Shown here: one piece after another, positions 23,623-33,052 of the stretch
How positions within the stretch are numbered: the stretch's first letter is position 1
How the letters are laid out: every line of letters begins with the position of its first letter
Source of the DNA: Amphiura filiformis
Taxonomy: Eukaryota > Echinodermata > Ophiuroidea > Amphilepidida > Amphiuridae
Assembly: GCF_039555335.1 (NCBI RefSeq)
Contig: NC_092646.1
Location: 29,255,780 to 29,319,779 of the forward strand
Direction of reading: 5' to 3'
Length of the DNA: 64,000 nt
The notes under the pieces: model-generated
The model's database searches: none
Told to the model about the DNA's origin: nothing
The model's input: the letters and a program-made list of their open reading frames with translations, nothing else
Made by a program: the position numbers and the translations under genes

Positions 23623-26600
23623 CTATGAATAGAGAAAATGAAAATATTCCATTAAATTCATACCTAGTCTAGCAAAGGTAAACATTTTCTAAAAGGAAAA
23701 TGACCAATCTTCCAAAAAATGACAACTAAATTTCAGTGGGGGAAAGTCCTAAAGCAGGTGCAAACAGGGCATAATATAGCAGGCATAGCAAAATGCTCCA
23801 TATTTTAAGAAAAGTGCTACACAATTTTATGGTATTTTGCATGTAAAAAGACAGTTGCTATACAAGTTTGGAAATTTGTTAGTTTTTGCTACACGAATTA
23901 CGCCCTGGGTGCAAATCCATATGTATGAAAATTGTCAAAAATATGTAACATTAAAACCATGCGTACCTATCAAAACAACTTTATTGGTGCAATAAATAAA
24001 GTTGACTTGACATTATTTATTTCCGATAACTCCGCGCTACTATCCCAACTTCCCAAGAAAGTTTTCCATCACCCCACTGTCACCCAGGCAACTTGATGAT
24101 GTAACCTGCTTGTTTACAATTTACTTTTAAAACAAGTCCCAAGTTCCCAACTCTACCCACTTGACCGAGTTTCGCGTGCAAGATGGTTCCGAATATTTTT
24201 GTTTATATGTAGGCCCATAAAATAAATGAGCCGACCACATCCCCTCACAGGAAATTATCCTGGACACGCCGGTGACTTACCCCACAATATGTGTCATCAA
24301 TTGCGATCTGAGGTGCCAATGCTTTGGGATCTCCCACAATCTCTCTCATCTTTGCTTTGTCCTCTTCACTAGCTGCTATATCAATCTTCTGAAACTCAAT
24401 CTTTTTGCTTCCTAAGATCCATTCCATCTTCTGCTGGTGCTTCTTGGTCTGATAAAAAAAAGATAAATGCATGAATGAAGTAATGTGAGCAAACAAGTAC
24501 ATGTATACCAATCCACATACCAATAAAGTCAAGTAACAAACGATACATACATGGCACAAAGGGTCTTTTATCTTTTCAGTTTCTGTTTCCGTATCCGTAT
24601 CCATTTTCGTATGTCATTGTTATTCTGAAGTGTTAGCCTCCCAGGTGTGACCAATATTTTATTCTAGCCTTTTGTCACTTACTAATAATTTGAATCAAGT
24701 CAATATTTGTATTTGTTTCCGTAAGTTACGTTAATTTCTGACACGAAAACCTGAGGTGAGTGGGCTGGTGCTAAATCTAGACAAAAGAAGAATCTAAATT
24801 TTACAGTCCTAAATTCGCGGTAAGTTGTACAGCTTCAATTGACTTGCGTTTGGTGTATAATGCACTTATGCCTAGCTGCGTGATGAGTGGCTCGTAAAAA
24901 TAGTCTAGCATTGAAATATACATGTATACTAACCATGTTGCCAAGTTATAAGCAAAAGTCTTTCATTTTGGCGATGGAACGAGTATCTGAAATAGCCAAA
25001 TATCTACATGTTTTTGTACCAATGAGGTGCGTACAAGTGGCGATTTGGTAATCATGTTTTATATTGAAATGCAATACAAAAGAATTGCATTGGAGTAAAG
25101 ATAATTTATTCTATTCATTCGTAACAATGGCAAGCTAATCTGTTAATTGGTTGGGCCTATGAATGCAAGACTCAGGTTTATTTTAAATGTTTTTTGCAGA
25201 GCTTATTTTCAGTCATGGATCATACTGATAAATTTCGCAAAGAGGGAGGGGGATACTTGAGACTGAGAGACTGAACAAGTGAGAGTGGGAGGGGGCGAGG
25301 AAGAAAGAGGAGAGGGAGAGACGGAAAGACTAGAAAGAGAAGAGCTCGAGAGGAGAGAGAAGGGACCGGGGAGGGATCGGGGAGACTGTGATCATTCGGA
25401 GTGGGGGAAGGAGGAAGCTAAATAGGGAGATACACGGGAAGGGCGACACTGCGGCCCTGCATTAGCCCGTAGCAAGGATTTATTGGGGTGCGACCGGCTC
25501 ATGAGCAGACCTTTTGTGATTTAAGGGCTTATTTTCAATGTTTTTACATGGACCTTTTCATTCGGATTGGCATTTTTTCATACTAATGTGAATTAATTTA
25601 ACACTACATCAAAGAGGTCTAAAATTGCCCCTATAATATACATCTTACTTGTCACCAATGCACTATAATTTTTGAGAAAAATGCAAAAATAGGCAAAAAA
25701 TTGGCCAGGGTGTTGTACCCCCTTAAATCAAACAGTGTATTTGTGTTGTGCATTCATGTGAGTTCGGGTAAAAGGTGATTTTGGCCTTGAGTCCAGTACG
25801 ACTCGTAACAGTGTGCATACTGTGAGGGATATCTAGCCTGTGAATTCACTGAATGGGTATTTCATATTCAGTATTTTCCATGCACCAACAACTGTGTGCA
25901 GAAATTGGAAACACTTGTTTGTACCAGGATACCTTTGTGCATGTACACTAAGCAGGCTCCTCTCTAAATACTCCTCAAAATAGAAGAAAATACTGCAAAT
26001 TGGTAAGTTTAAGTTAGGGGTCAATTTTCTTTAATGTTGATTTATATTTTTTTGGTACTATCAAAAGTTGGGACTATTACATGTAATTTGCTTACAACTG
26101 GTGTAGAAAGTCATGTTTTGAAATGTAAACAAGATATACTCTGAATTGGCTGAAACAATAGAGATTTGCTTTAGTACACACAGCCATTCAATGGGAATGG
26201 TTGTGTACAAGTAGACATAGGTCGAAGTTATAAAAGAAAGAATAAACAATATTAATGGCAGCACCCTGACTTATCAATGGCGCAGGCCTAGTAATGCACA
26301 GGAGAAGCCTACACTGTCCACACCTTTTTGTATTGTGCTGCAGCTGGTATAGGAGTTGCAAGGGCCTGGCGGCATGATGAAGCGTCACGCAATGCTCATG
26401 CTCAGCGTTGCTCGAGAAGTCTAGCCAAGAATGTGCTCACCGATAGCTTCACATTCTAGGCTACATGCAGAGACCATTGCATTCAAAATCTAGTCGGATT
26501 CGCTGAAGCATGACACCGTGTAAAGCAATGGAAGTTCAGAAGTAAACACAGCCAATCACGACAGGCGATTGCATCAAAAATGCTGCTAAAATTACACTTC

Positions 26601-29262
26601 AGCAAAATTTTAGCCTGTCCAAAATAGGCAAATCTTGCTCAACACAAAAGATACAGTTGACTCATTGAAATAACTTTCATTCAAATTTCAACATTAACAG
26701 AATAAATAACCTCCAGTCAGGGGTTAATTGCACTAGGTTTTAAAACAAGGGGTCAAAAATATAAAATTGTGTGATACCATGGAACCAAAACAATAGAAAT
26801 AAAGGGTTCAAATGACCCTTTAGCAACCTCTAAATAGTAATTTTGTGCACCAAAAGCTAAAAAGAATGCGCCTAAGGCTATGACCCCATGGCGCAGGTTA
26901 GCGCTACCCCTGCCTCCAGTGCAAAAAAATTGCACCGCTGTCTTCCTTCCTTCCATATGTGATACGTGTTCCATTACCTGTGCATGATCCTGGAACCTAG
27001 GATAGATGAGTGTATTTTTGAAGCACAGTCAACAGTACCGAGATGATCCCCTGCTCTTTACGAATAGCCTGTGACGTTCTTTAACATGCACACTACATTA
27101 ATGTGAGAAAATATGCGTGTACACGGGACCGACAGCTTAAAGTGCCCTCCGAAGCACAAGCAAGTAGAGTGAAGTGCCTTGCTCAAGGACACAAAGAGCC
27201 AGCCAAGCTCGGGTTGCTCGAGAAGTCTAGCCAAGAATTTGCTCACCAATAGCTTCACATTCTAGGCTAGAGACGGTAGCATTTAAAATGTAGTCGGATT
27301 CGCTGAAGCATGACACCGTGTAAAGCAATGGAAGTTCAGAAGTAAAAACAGCCGATTGTCACGACAGGCGGTTGCATCAAAAATGTTGCTAACATTACAC
27401 TTCAGCCAAATTGTAGACTGCCCAAAATAGGCAAATCTTGCTCAAAAGATACAGTTGACTCATCGAAATAACTTTCATCCAAATTTCAACATTACCAGAA
27501 TAAAAAACCTCTGGTGCAAAAAATTGCACCGCTGTCCGACCGAAAAACCATACCATAAAAGGCATAGCAAAGCACTCTATAGCTTCGAATGTGTAACTAT
27601 CGTGTGCAAATTCGAAGATAGAGACTTTCTCAAGAGTCAAGTAAAGCTCGGGCGGACCTGGGTCTGATTCGAACCCTTGACCGTCCCTTGGATTCACAGT
27701 CCAACGCCTTAACCGTGCTAGGCCACGCTCCCCTCCCCCCGTCTGACCGAAAAATGATAGCAAAGTACTCTAGCATCGAATGCGTAACTATCGTGTGCAA
27801 ATTCGAAGCTAGAGTTCTCGAGTAAGCTCAGCGGCAGAAAGTATGAGCTGTATAACCTCTAGAGCCTCATCATACGATATACATTTTTTTTTGTACGTTC
27901 ACGTTCAGAGGACAACGTAAGTTCCTTGTACTGCATGTAAATGATGTGCAGCACCAGCAATAAGGGAGATGCAGCCTCTTCATGGTTTATGGACTACATA
28001 TATCGTTTAAATGAATTCGCACCTTGTATATGGCTACGTGTCTTGAGCTCGCCCCATTTTGCGTTGCGCAGCCTTTTTGAGCATATTTACATCTTTCGAG
28101 CTTGAAATCAACATAACATTTTACATATGTACCTCACCCTATCAAAAGTATACATTTCCTGAAAGGAAATTGCATGAGAATCAAATATGGCATTGAAAAA
28201 ACTATAGGAAGTAGGGTAAAGTTGTCCAGACTGAAAATATCACCTAAAAATTTACTTTTTCATTTTTTATCTTTCAAACCACATTTTTTTAACCTCTACC
28301 CCTATCTTTGATTTCTCATCATATTTGAATTCCCCATGAAATTTCCCTTCAGAAAATGTATACTTTTATAGGGGTAGGGTATACTATACAGATTTGCTTA
28401 CTGCTTTGGTAAATGACCTCAGATGACCTTTGACATGTGACCTTTGACCCCATGTGTGACCTAAAACATAGTTTAGCTAATACCTCTTCACTCATGGACT
28501 CTTGGGTCCAAGTTGCATGGACAGGGACCTTATACTTATGAAGTGGGAGCAATTTTAAAAATCAAGTGCAATGCCGTGTCTTCCATAGGGTTTGTACAGG
28601 CCCGCTTCCGCACCTCCGCTTCCGCCTCCTCCTCCACCCTCAATACTCATAATATAAAATGACACTTCTCCAGTATCCTCCAACTTTATGTCATGAATTT
28701 TGCACAGCACAGAGAAGGGAGTTTAAGCTTCAAAATGATACCACAACCAAAGGTGTGGCTTGCATGGTTGTAAAGTTATAGTAAATTTATTACAGAGAGA
28801 TACAGAAAAACGCAACGCCTCCACCCTATTTGGGAGGCGACTTCAAGACACATGGCCATATAGCACACCATTTTGTTTTTTGTTGGATTATTTGGATATG
28901 CTTCGCACCCTATGTTACTTTTTGTACGTCCACGGGCTGTAGGGCCCTACTGTAGACGTCTGATGTACTTTTCAAATTTCATCCTAGCTAGTAATAGTAC
29001 ATGTATACTATAGCTGAGATCAGCTTTTAAGGATTACGTAACCAAGAACCAAGCAATGCGGAAGTCGATCTTCATGATAGTAGTTTGTGAAGTAATCATG
29101 GCATGGTATTGGTAGAATGGTAGTGCACACAGTGTACTGTCAGTGATCCCTGTCAGTGACAGTGTTTTGTTTTCATGTTTTCAATTTTGCATGCTTAGTT
29201 TTTGTCGCCACACCTACCTCCACATTGCTGGACACAGAAGTGTAGTATAATTTGACGCTCAT
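23509..29262 (-). CDS. SH3BGRL: SH3BGRL-family thioredoxin-fold protein (three exons, 108 aa)
   Basis: Exons 29218-29262, 24281-24448 and 23509-23622 join in phase 0 into a 108-residue protein. It starts MSVKLYYTSVSSNVE, continues TKKHQQKMEWILGSKKIEF and MREIVGDPKALAPQI, then DDTYCGDYTAFDEA, and ends in a Lys/Glu-rich tail (KKDKGQ...PKEED). This is the SH3-binding glutamic-acid-rich family pattern: a small cytosolic thioredoxin-like fold without a CxxC active site, with a conserved YCGDY loop and, in several members, an acidic tail. Seen: all splice sites are canonical (GTAGGT, GTAAGT, AG acceptors) and the length fits the family (about 93-115 aa core). Known: members bind SH3 or EVH1 partners or act as redox-inactive thioredoxin relatives. 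Inference: paralogue (SH3BGRL versus SH3BGRL3 type) not resolved. Confidence 0.9.
23765..23907. mobile_element. hAT-like MITE in SH3BGRL intron 2, 8-bp target duplication
   Basis: The ends CAGGGCATAATA and AATTACGCCCTG are flanked by identical GGTGCAAA (23757-23764 and 23908-23915). Interior TTTGCTACAC words resemble the insert at 17239-17404, so both probably belong to one family. 143 bp, non-coding. Confidence 0.9.
24281..24448 (-). CDS. SH3BGRL: SH3BGRL-family exon 2
   Basis: Fifty-six codons between acceptor TTTTTATCAG and donor GGG|GTAAGT. Encodes KKHQQKMEWIL, KIDIAASEEDK, APQIAIDDTYCG: helix 1, strand 2, helix 2 and the cis-Pro strand of the thioredoxin-like fold. Confidence 0.92.
24551..24604 (-). 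CDS. Possible alternative first exon of the SH3BGRL-family gene
   Basis: ATG at 24604 opens 18 codons (MDTDTETETEKIKDPLCH) ending at donor CAT|GTATGT, phase 0, compatible with exon 2. An in-frame TGA three codons upstream fixes the start. A product made this way lacks the family's first beta strand, so it is either a minor isoform or fortuitous. Confidence 0.3.
24605..25609. other. SH3BGRL intron 1, proximal part, with a purine tract
   Basis: Mostly unique. A strongly purine-biased tract (GAGGGAGAGACGGAAAGAC and similar) runs from about 25235 to 25440. No exon recognised. Confidence 0.5.
25610..25727. mobile_element. Family B MITE fragment
   Basis: CTATAATATACATCTTACTT, TTTTTGAGAAAAATGCAAAA and GTTGTACCCCCTTAA match the right end of the family B copies at 39283 and 60001. 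The left half is missing. Confidence 0.8.
25728..26405. other. SH3BGRL intron 1, unique sequence
   Basis: Short minus-strand frames only. No exon or repeat boundary identified. Confidence 0.4.
26406..27511. repeat. 305-bp direct duplication, copies 801 bp apart
   Basis: Copy 1 (26406-26713) and copy 2 (27207-27511) match along their whole length, for example GTTGCTCGAGAAGTCTAGCC and GGATTCGCTGAAGCATGACA. Each is followed, at a different distance, by TTGCACCGCTGTC. The geometry fits tandem duplication of an about 800-bp unit with a deletion after copy 2. Confidence 0.85.
27540..27830 (-). repeat. tRNA-derived SINE-like segment inside a tandem duplication
   Basis: On the minus strand 27735-27650 reads GTGGCCTAGCACGGTTAAGG (box A-like), an anticodon-arm-like TTGGACTGTGAATCCAA and GGGTTCGAATC (box B). 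The acceptor and T stems do not close, so this is not a functional tRNA. Flanking blocks with GTAACTATCGTGTGCAAATT (27590 and 27790) are duplicated about 200 bp apart. Confidence 0.65.
28130..28385. mobile_element. Inverted-repeat element in SH3BGRL intron 1
   Basis: CACCCTATCAAAAGTATACA with TTTCCTGAAAGGAAATT on the left pairs with AAATTTCCCTTCAGAAA and TGTATACTTTTATAGGGG on the right. About 250 bp. Confidence 0.7.
28386..29217. other. SH3BGRL intron 1, distal part
   Basis: Unique sequence up to the exon 1 donor. TGACCTTTGACATGTGACCT near 28425 is a small direct repeat of the TGACCTTTGA type. No exon found. Confidence 0.4.
29218..29262 (-). CDS. SH3BGRL: SH3BGRL-family exon 1 (start codon and first beta strand)
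   Basis: Fifteen codons, MSVKLYYTSVSSNVE, then donor GAG|GTAGGT. The ATG has A at -3. The break falls just before the conserved KKxQQ segment, as expected for the family. It is too short to be found by ORF length and was found by searching upstream for a family-like N-terminus with a phase-0 donor. Confidence 0.85.
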
Positions 29263-29480
29263 GGTGTCTACTTCAAATTTTCACCTAAAACCAACAAATC
29301 TATGATTGTAGGAATGTAATGAGACTGTTGTTTGACCCGTGTTGGCACAAATTGTTGCAAATTCCCTGATTTTCAGCCCCGTGTGTTTCCTATGGCTAGT
29401 AAAATCTACAGTGGGTCGCGAAACAGGAAGTTTCTTGCAATTGATGACCCCGGAAATACGAAAGGACAAGAACTGTCTTT
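29263..29480 (-). promoter_or_regulatory. Candidate promoter and 5' UTR of the SH3BGRL-family gene
   Basis: Sequence directly upstream of the exon 1 ATG. It contains two ETS-like GGAA sites (ACAGGAAGT at 29423-29431, CCGGAAAT at 29450-29457) and no obvious TATA box. Inferred from position only. Confidence 0.35.
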
Positions 29481-29539
29481 AAAAAAGACAAAGCACAGCG
29501 CATATGATTGAGTGGATTTAGGGACTGTTCACACAAACA

Positions 29540-29900
29540 CTTGGGGGGACTGATGCAAAAAAAAGGGGTTGAAAATGTTTATCCCTGTGAAAGGGGGCCT
29601 TTAATAAAGTCACCTTGCCTGATCTACTTTTTTCTCCCCTTTCTTTTTTCTTTAGGGACCCCAATTGAAATGGCCTCAATTTTATTGAGGCTTTTTGGGC
29701 TATAGTAGGCCTATCCTTGGTACTCGTCTGGTATGGTGTTTCAATACTCCATAATCCATATATTACGCTTTTTTGGTCAAAAAAGGTCCAAATTTGGGGA
29801 AGAAAGTCCACTTTTCACAAAATCGCACCCCCTTGAAAAAAAGTCCACTTTTTCAAAATCAGCACCCCCCGGGCACAGTGTCATCGACCCTATATCTTCA
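29540..29900. repeat. Dispersed repeat with GGTCCAAAT / AAAATCAGCACC blocks
   Basis: GGTCAAAAAAGGTCCAAATT and TTTTCAAAATCAGCACCCCC match the segment at 6590-6680. Non-coding; frames here are read-through of the repeat. Confidence 0.6.
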
Positions 29901-30470
29901 TGGCAGGAATCGCCATGGTAGGTTGAATCCATGGCCACGATTAGCCCCCGGGATTAGCCATTTGGTTCAAACCTTTAAAGCTCTTTAGAACTAATAATAA
30001 GTCGAGGGACATAACTAAGGCTACTCACAATGCCGGGTAATTGATCTTGGTTGTGCGTGAATAAGCTTGCATACTCCATTGAGGTCAATGGTCATCGACT
30101 TTTATACTGCCTACAGTGAGTGCAGCTGTACTACACGCTGTAGTCCATACCCGAGTCCATACAGGGTATTACAGGACCAACGCAATATAAAATGGTCCGA
30201 TTTTGAGTTCAAAGCGCACGGCCAATTTTCAAAGCGCATTCTAGCGAATATCATATCTGTTCAACACGTATTTTCAAGTGTATGAGACCACATCTGGTTT
30301 CTTGAGAAAAATTCATTTGCGGGAGATATTCATCAATTTCTAACCCAGTATTCGAAGATTTTCGTCTGATATCAAAATCGTGCATAGCAATTCACATGTA
30401 TCGATCCCGTGTATTCATTTTAGTGTCCCTTCTCCACCAAATAATTATTAGCCAGGCGGTGTCGGTGTGC

Positions 30471-30772
30471 CGGGGGGGTCACTCCCATTGTGGCCTGTAT
30501 ACCATCCGAAAAAGCACCCTAAACAAGGATTTAACCCTTGGCTAAAACGATACCCTAAACACGGATTTTCTTCCTTGCATCAAATTTCATACCCTAAATT
30601 TCATTTCCGCGTATTAGCAATTGCAATTTTGCTACCCTTTTTTCCAATATTTCATGTTTTTGACACCCTAAACACGTTACGCGCGTATCGTGCCTACCCA
30701 CGAAAAACTATCCTTTTTACGCGTTTTCATTATCGCGGATGGTGTACAGGCCACATTGGGAGTGACCCCCCG
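30471..30772. mobile_element. MITE with GGGGGGTCACTCCCA ends
   Basis: Terminal inverted repeats of about 35 bp (GGGGGGTCACTCCCATTGTG against ACATTGGGAGTGACCCCCC, continuing through GGCCTGTA/TACAGGCC to ACCATCC/GGATGGT). The interior has four ACCCTAAA words. The plus-strand 118-codon frame crossing it is not a gene. Confidence 0.9.
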
Positions 30773-30989
30773 GCCCCCCCCCAAAAAAATCCTGCGTACG
30801 GGCCTGAACTAATGAATGAATGAATGAACCTTAATTTAAAACTGGTACCCCCGGTATTATATTGATAAGGATTTTTTAAATCAAAGTAAATTGATTAACC
30901 TGTTACTTTATATAGGATTAATGTTTAAAAGATCAACTCTACACACATTTTGCAACAGACTGAAAAAAAAATGAGTTTGTTTTTGAAAT

Positions 30990-31095
30990 TTACAATCTTA
31001 CTATAAATAGGGGAATGTTGTATGTATCTATCTATGTATGTATGTATCGCTATAAAGGCTCCGTCAGTTTCGATCCAAATGTCTCCAAATTCATA
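30990..31095. mobile_element. Family G terminus, left outer copy
   Basis: CTTACTATAAATAGGGGAAT, a TATC/TATG microsatellite, then AAAGGCTCCGTCAGTTTCGA. The inverse of this same succession ends the giant inverted repeat at 35000-35098. Confidence 0.8.
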
Positions 31096-31542
31096 GCTTT
31101 TTTCGTGGATATCTACTGAAAAATGTCATAAAAAGAGGATGCTAGGATCACAAAATCCTCCTTTAATACAACATTTTTTGCATCATCCATTGAAAGGTTT
31201 TCATCTGTAACTTTTGAATGTGATGCATGATTTTTATCAAATAAAAAATAAACGAAAGCTGAATGTTGACGTAATATTATAAGAGATTTTTTTAGCTCTT
31301 TATTATACCTTAAATTCACAGATGTACTAAATATGTAACACTGTACCCTTAAATACCGGTATTTAACTTAGTCTGAATCACAGCCTTAATCTGATTTTAA
31401 TACCACCGTGTAATTTACTCTTGCATCTCATGCATGTGTGAAATACTATTTGACGACAATCTCATAAGAAATCCACTTTGCGCATTACCAATACATACTG
31501 TAAATACGATATTATCAGGGGTTTCTGGGAATGAGTTACACT

Positions 31543-31656
31543 GTGACGTCACTGTGGCTGCGTTCTCCAAACAACAACTATTGCCATGACAGTAAACATC
31601 ATGCCTGCCGAAATTTGCAACCTTTTATCGCCGTAAATGTTTGATTTCAGCCTTTG
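31543..31656 (+). promoter_or_regulatory. Candidate promoter / non-coding first exon for the downstream plus-strand gene
   Basis: A consensus CRE, TGACGTCA (31544-31551), is followed within 60 bases by two ATGs in one short frame that stops at 31634-31636, and then by a strong donor, CTTTG|GTAAGT (31657). The composition is less AT-biased than its surroundings. It could be the untranslated first exon of LCA5, about 9.8 kb from the first visible coding exon. Position and motifs only. Confidence 0.25.
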
Positions 31657-32700
31657 GTAAGTTATTTATATGCAAGAATATTAAGTAATGATACAACTTG
31701 GTACCGTATTAAAAAAATACCGTGATGACAAGAAGAGGAATCAATAAGTTGGTGATGTTAAGAGGAATCAAAGTTGGTGATGTTACTTCTGATGAAGGTT
31801 CCTACCGACAAGGATAGACGTAAGACGTAAGATAAGCTTACAACCGTAGCGTAGCAGCTTTTCTTTACCAAACATGAAAATGGGGAATATGCACTTTCAG
31901 TTTCCCACACGTTTGAATGGGAATTGGACTGCGTACTTTCCCAATGTTTGGTGAGCATATTTCTCTTCTATTTTGAGAAGTTAACGTCGAAATTTCTGTT
32001 TGGCAATAATGTCGTTTGCCATAATGTTAAAGTTGTAATTTTGTGTTTTTGATCGCAAAGATCGGGTATTTTTATTCCCGATTCGAATTCTGAACCCTTC
32101 GCAAGGGTGCAGAATTCGGCAGAACTTTGACAATAATATTGCCTTTTGGGACACTGAAATGCATTCGATCCTTAATTTTGTTTCAACTGTCCGAGTCTTA
32201 AATGGCGATCTTTTCTTTTAGACCACCCGAACTAGTATAAGGTTTAAATTAAATTACGAATTTATCAAATTAAACTTTCGCATCAAGGTTAAACATGTTT
32301 TAAAACAATACAAACATACCCTTTATTTCTTGGAACAAGCTTTGTTTTGTTCCAAAATCCATGTTTTTATCGCAATTTTTGACGTAAAAGAGCTGAATAC
32401 AAAACCGGTGATGCAAACTCCAAAACATTCGCGTAGCACGAGCGCTTGATGTTTTTCTCGAAAAACACAATGTCAATGTATTTTTCTTTAAAAAAATCCA
32501 TCATTTCACAAATTCTTTGCCACTTTCTACTTTTTATATGACGGAAGTGATGCTGATTTTACAAAGGTATGTTTTTTGCTTTTCCGATTATTTTTAAATT
32601 GGAAAGAAAAAAGCAAGGTACACCAACTTGATGTGGGGAAACAAGTAAAATGCAGACTAGACAGTATGCAGGGGACAAAAACAGCAAATGTAGGCAGAAG
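31657..32700. other. Unique intergenic or intronic stretch
   Basis: No exon recognised. A hairpin GAATTCTGAACCCTTCGCA / GGGTGCAGAATTC lies near 32085. Confidence 0.4.
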
Positions 32701-33051
32701 AAGTAGGCAAAGTTCGATAGCCAAATTTTACCAGTTGCAAGGCCCACAGAAGTAAGTGCTGAACCTGCAAAAACAACAAGGATCAATATGGTAATACAAA
32801 ACTGCACTAGAACAAGTGATGAAAATCACTGTGCATATAAACAGACCCGCTTAACCCCGGGGCTTAACCAAACATCCAGAGTAGGCACAAAACAGGCAAA
32901 GTTCGATGGCCAAAAATTGCCAATTCCAGAGCCCACAAAAGTCAAAAGTGTCAGGAAAACAGTACACTGGAAGTGATGGAAGTGATGAAAATCACTGTGT
33001 ACATAGCAGTCAAACACAGAACACTGTTCTGTGTTTGACTGCTATGTACAC
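32700..33051. repeat. Two-copy tandem repeat (about 192 bp) ending in a perfect palindrome
   Basis: AAAGTTCGATAGCCAAA (about 32707) and AAAGTTCGATGGCCAAA (about 32899) start two related units that each contain GATGAAAATCACTGTG. The array ends in a perfect 27-bp-arm palindrome, 32997-33023 and 33025-33051, with one base between the arms. Confidence 0.85.
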
Positions 33052-33052
33052 A

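Noticed and set aside
24890..24945. MVSIHVYFN... on the minus strand as SH3BGRL exon 1
   Set aside because: Vaguely beta-strand-like but without a good phase-0 donor. The exon at 29218-29262 matches the family far better.
27650..27735. Functional tRNA gene (GTG anticodon-like loop, minus strand)
   Set aside because: The acceptor and T stems do not pair. It is best explained as the tRNA-derived head of a SINE.
30467..30823. 118-codon plus-strand frame
   Set aside because: It runs across a MITE with 35-bp terminal inverted repeats. The repeated Tyr-Pro-Lys words come from ACCCTAAA repeats.
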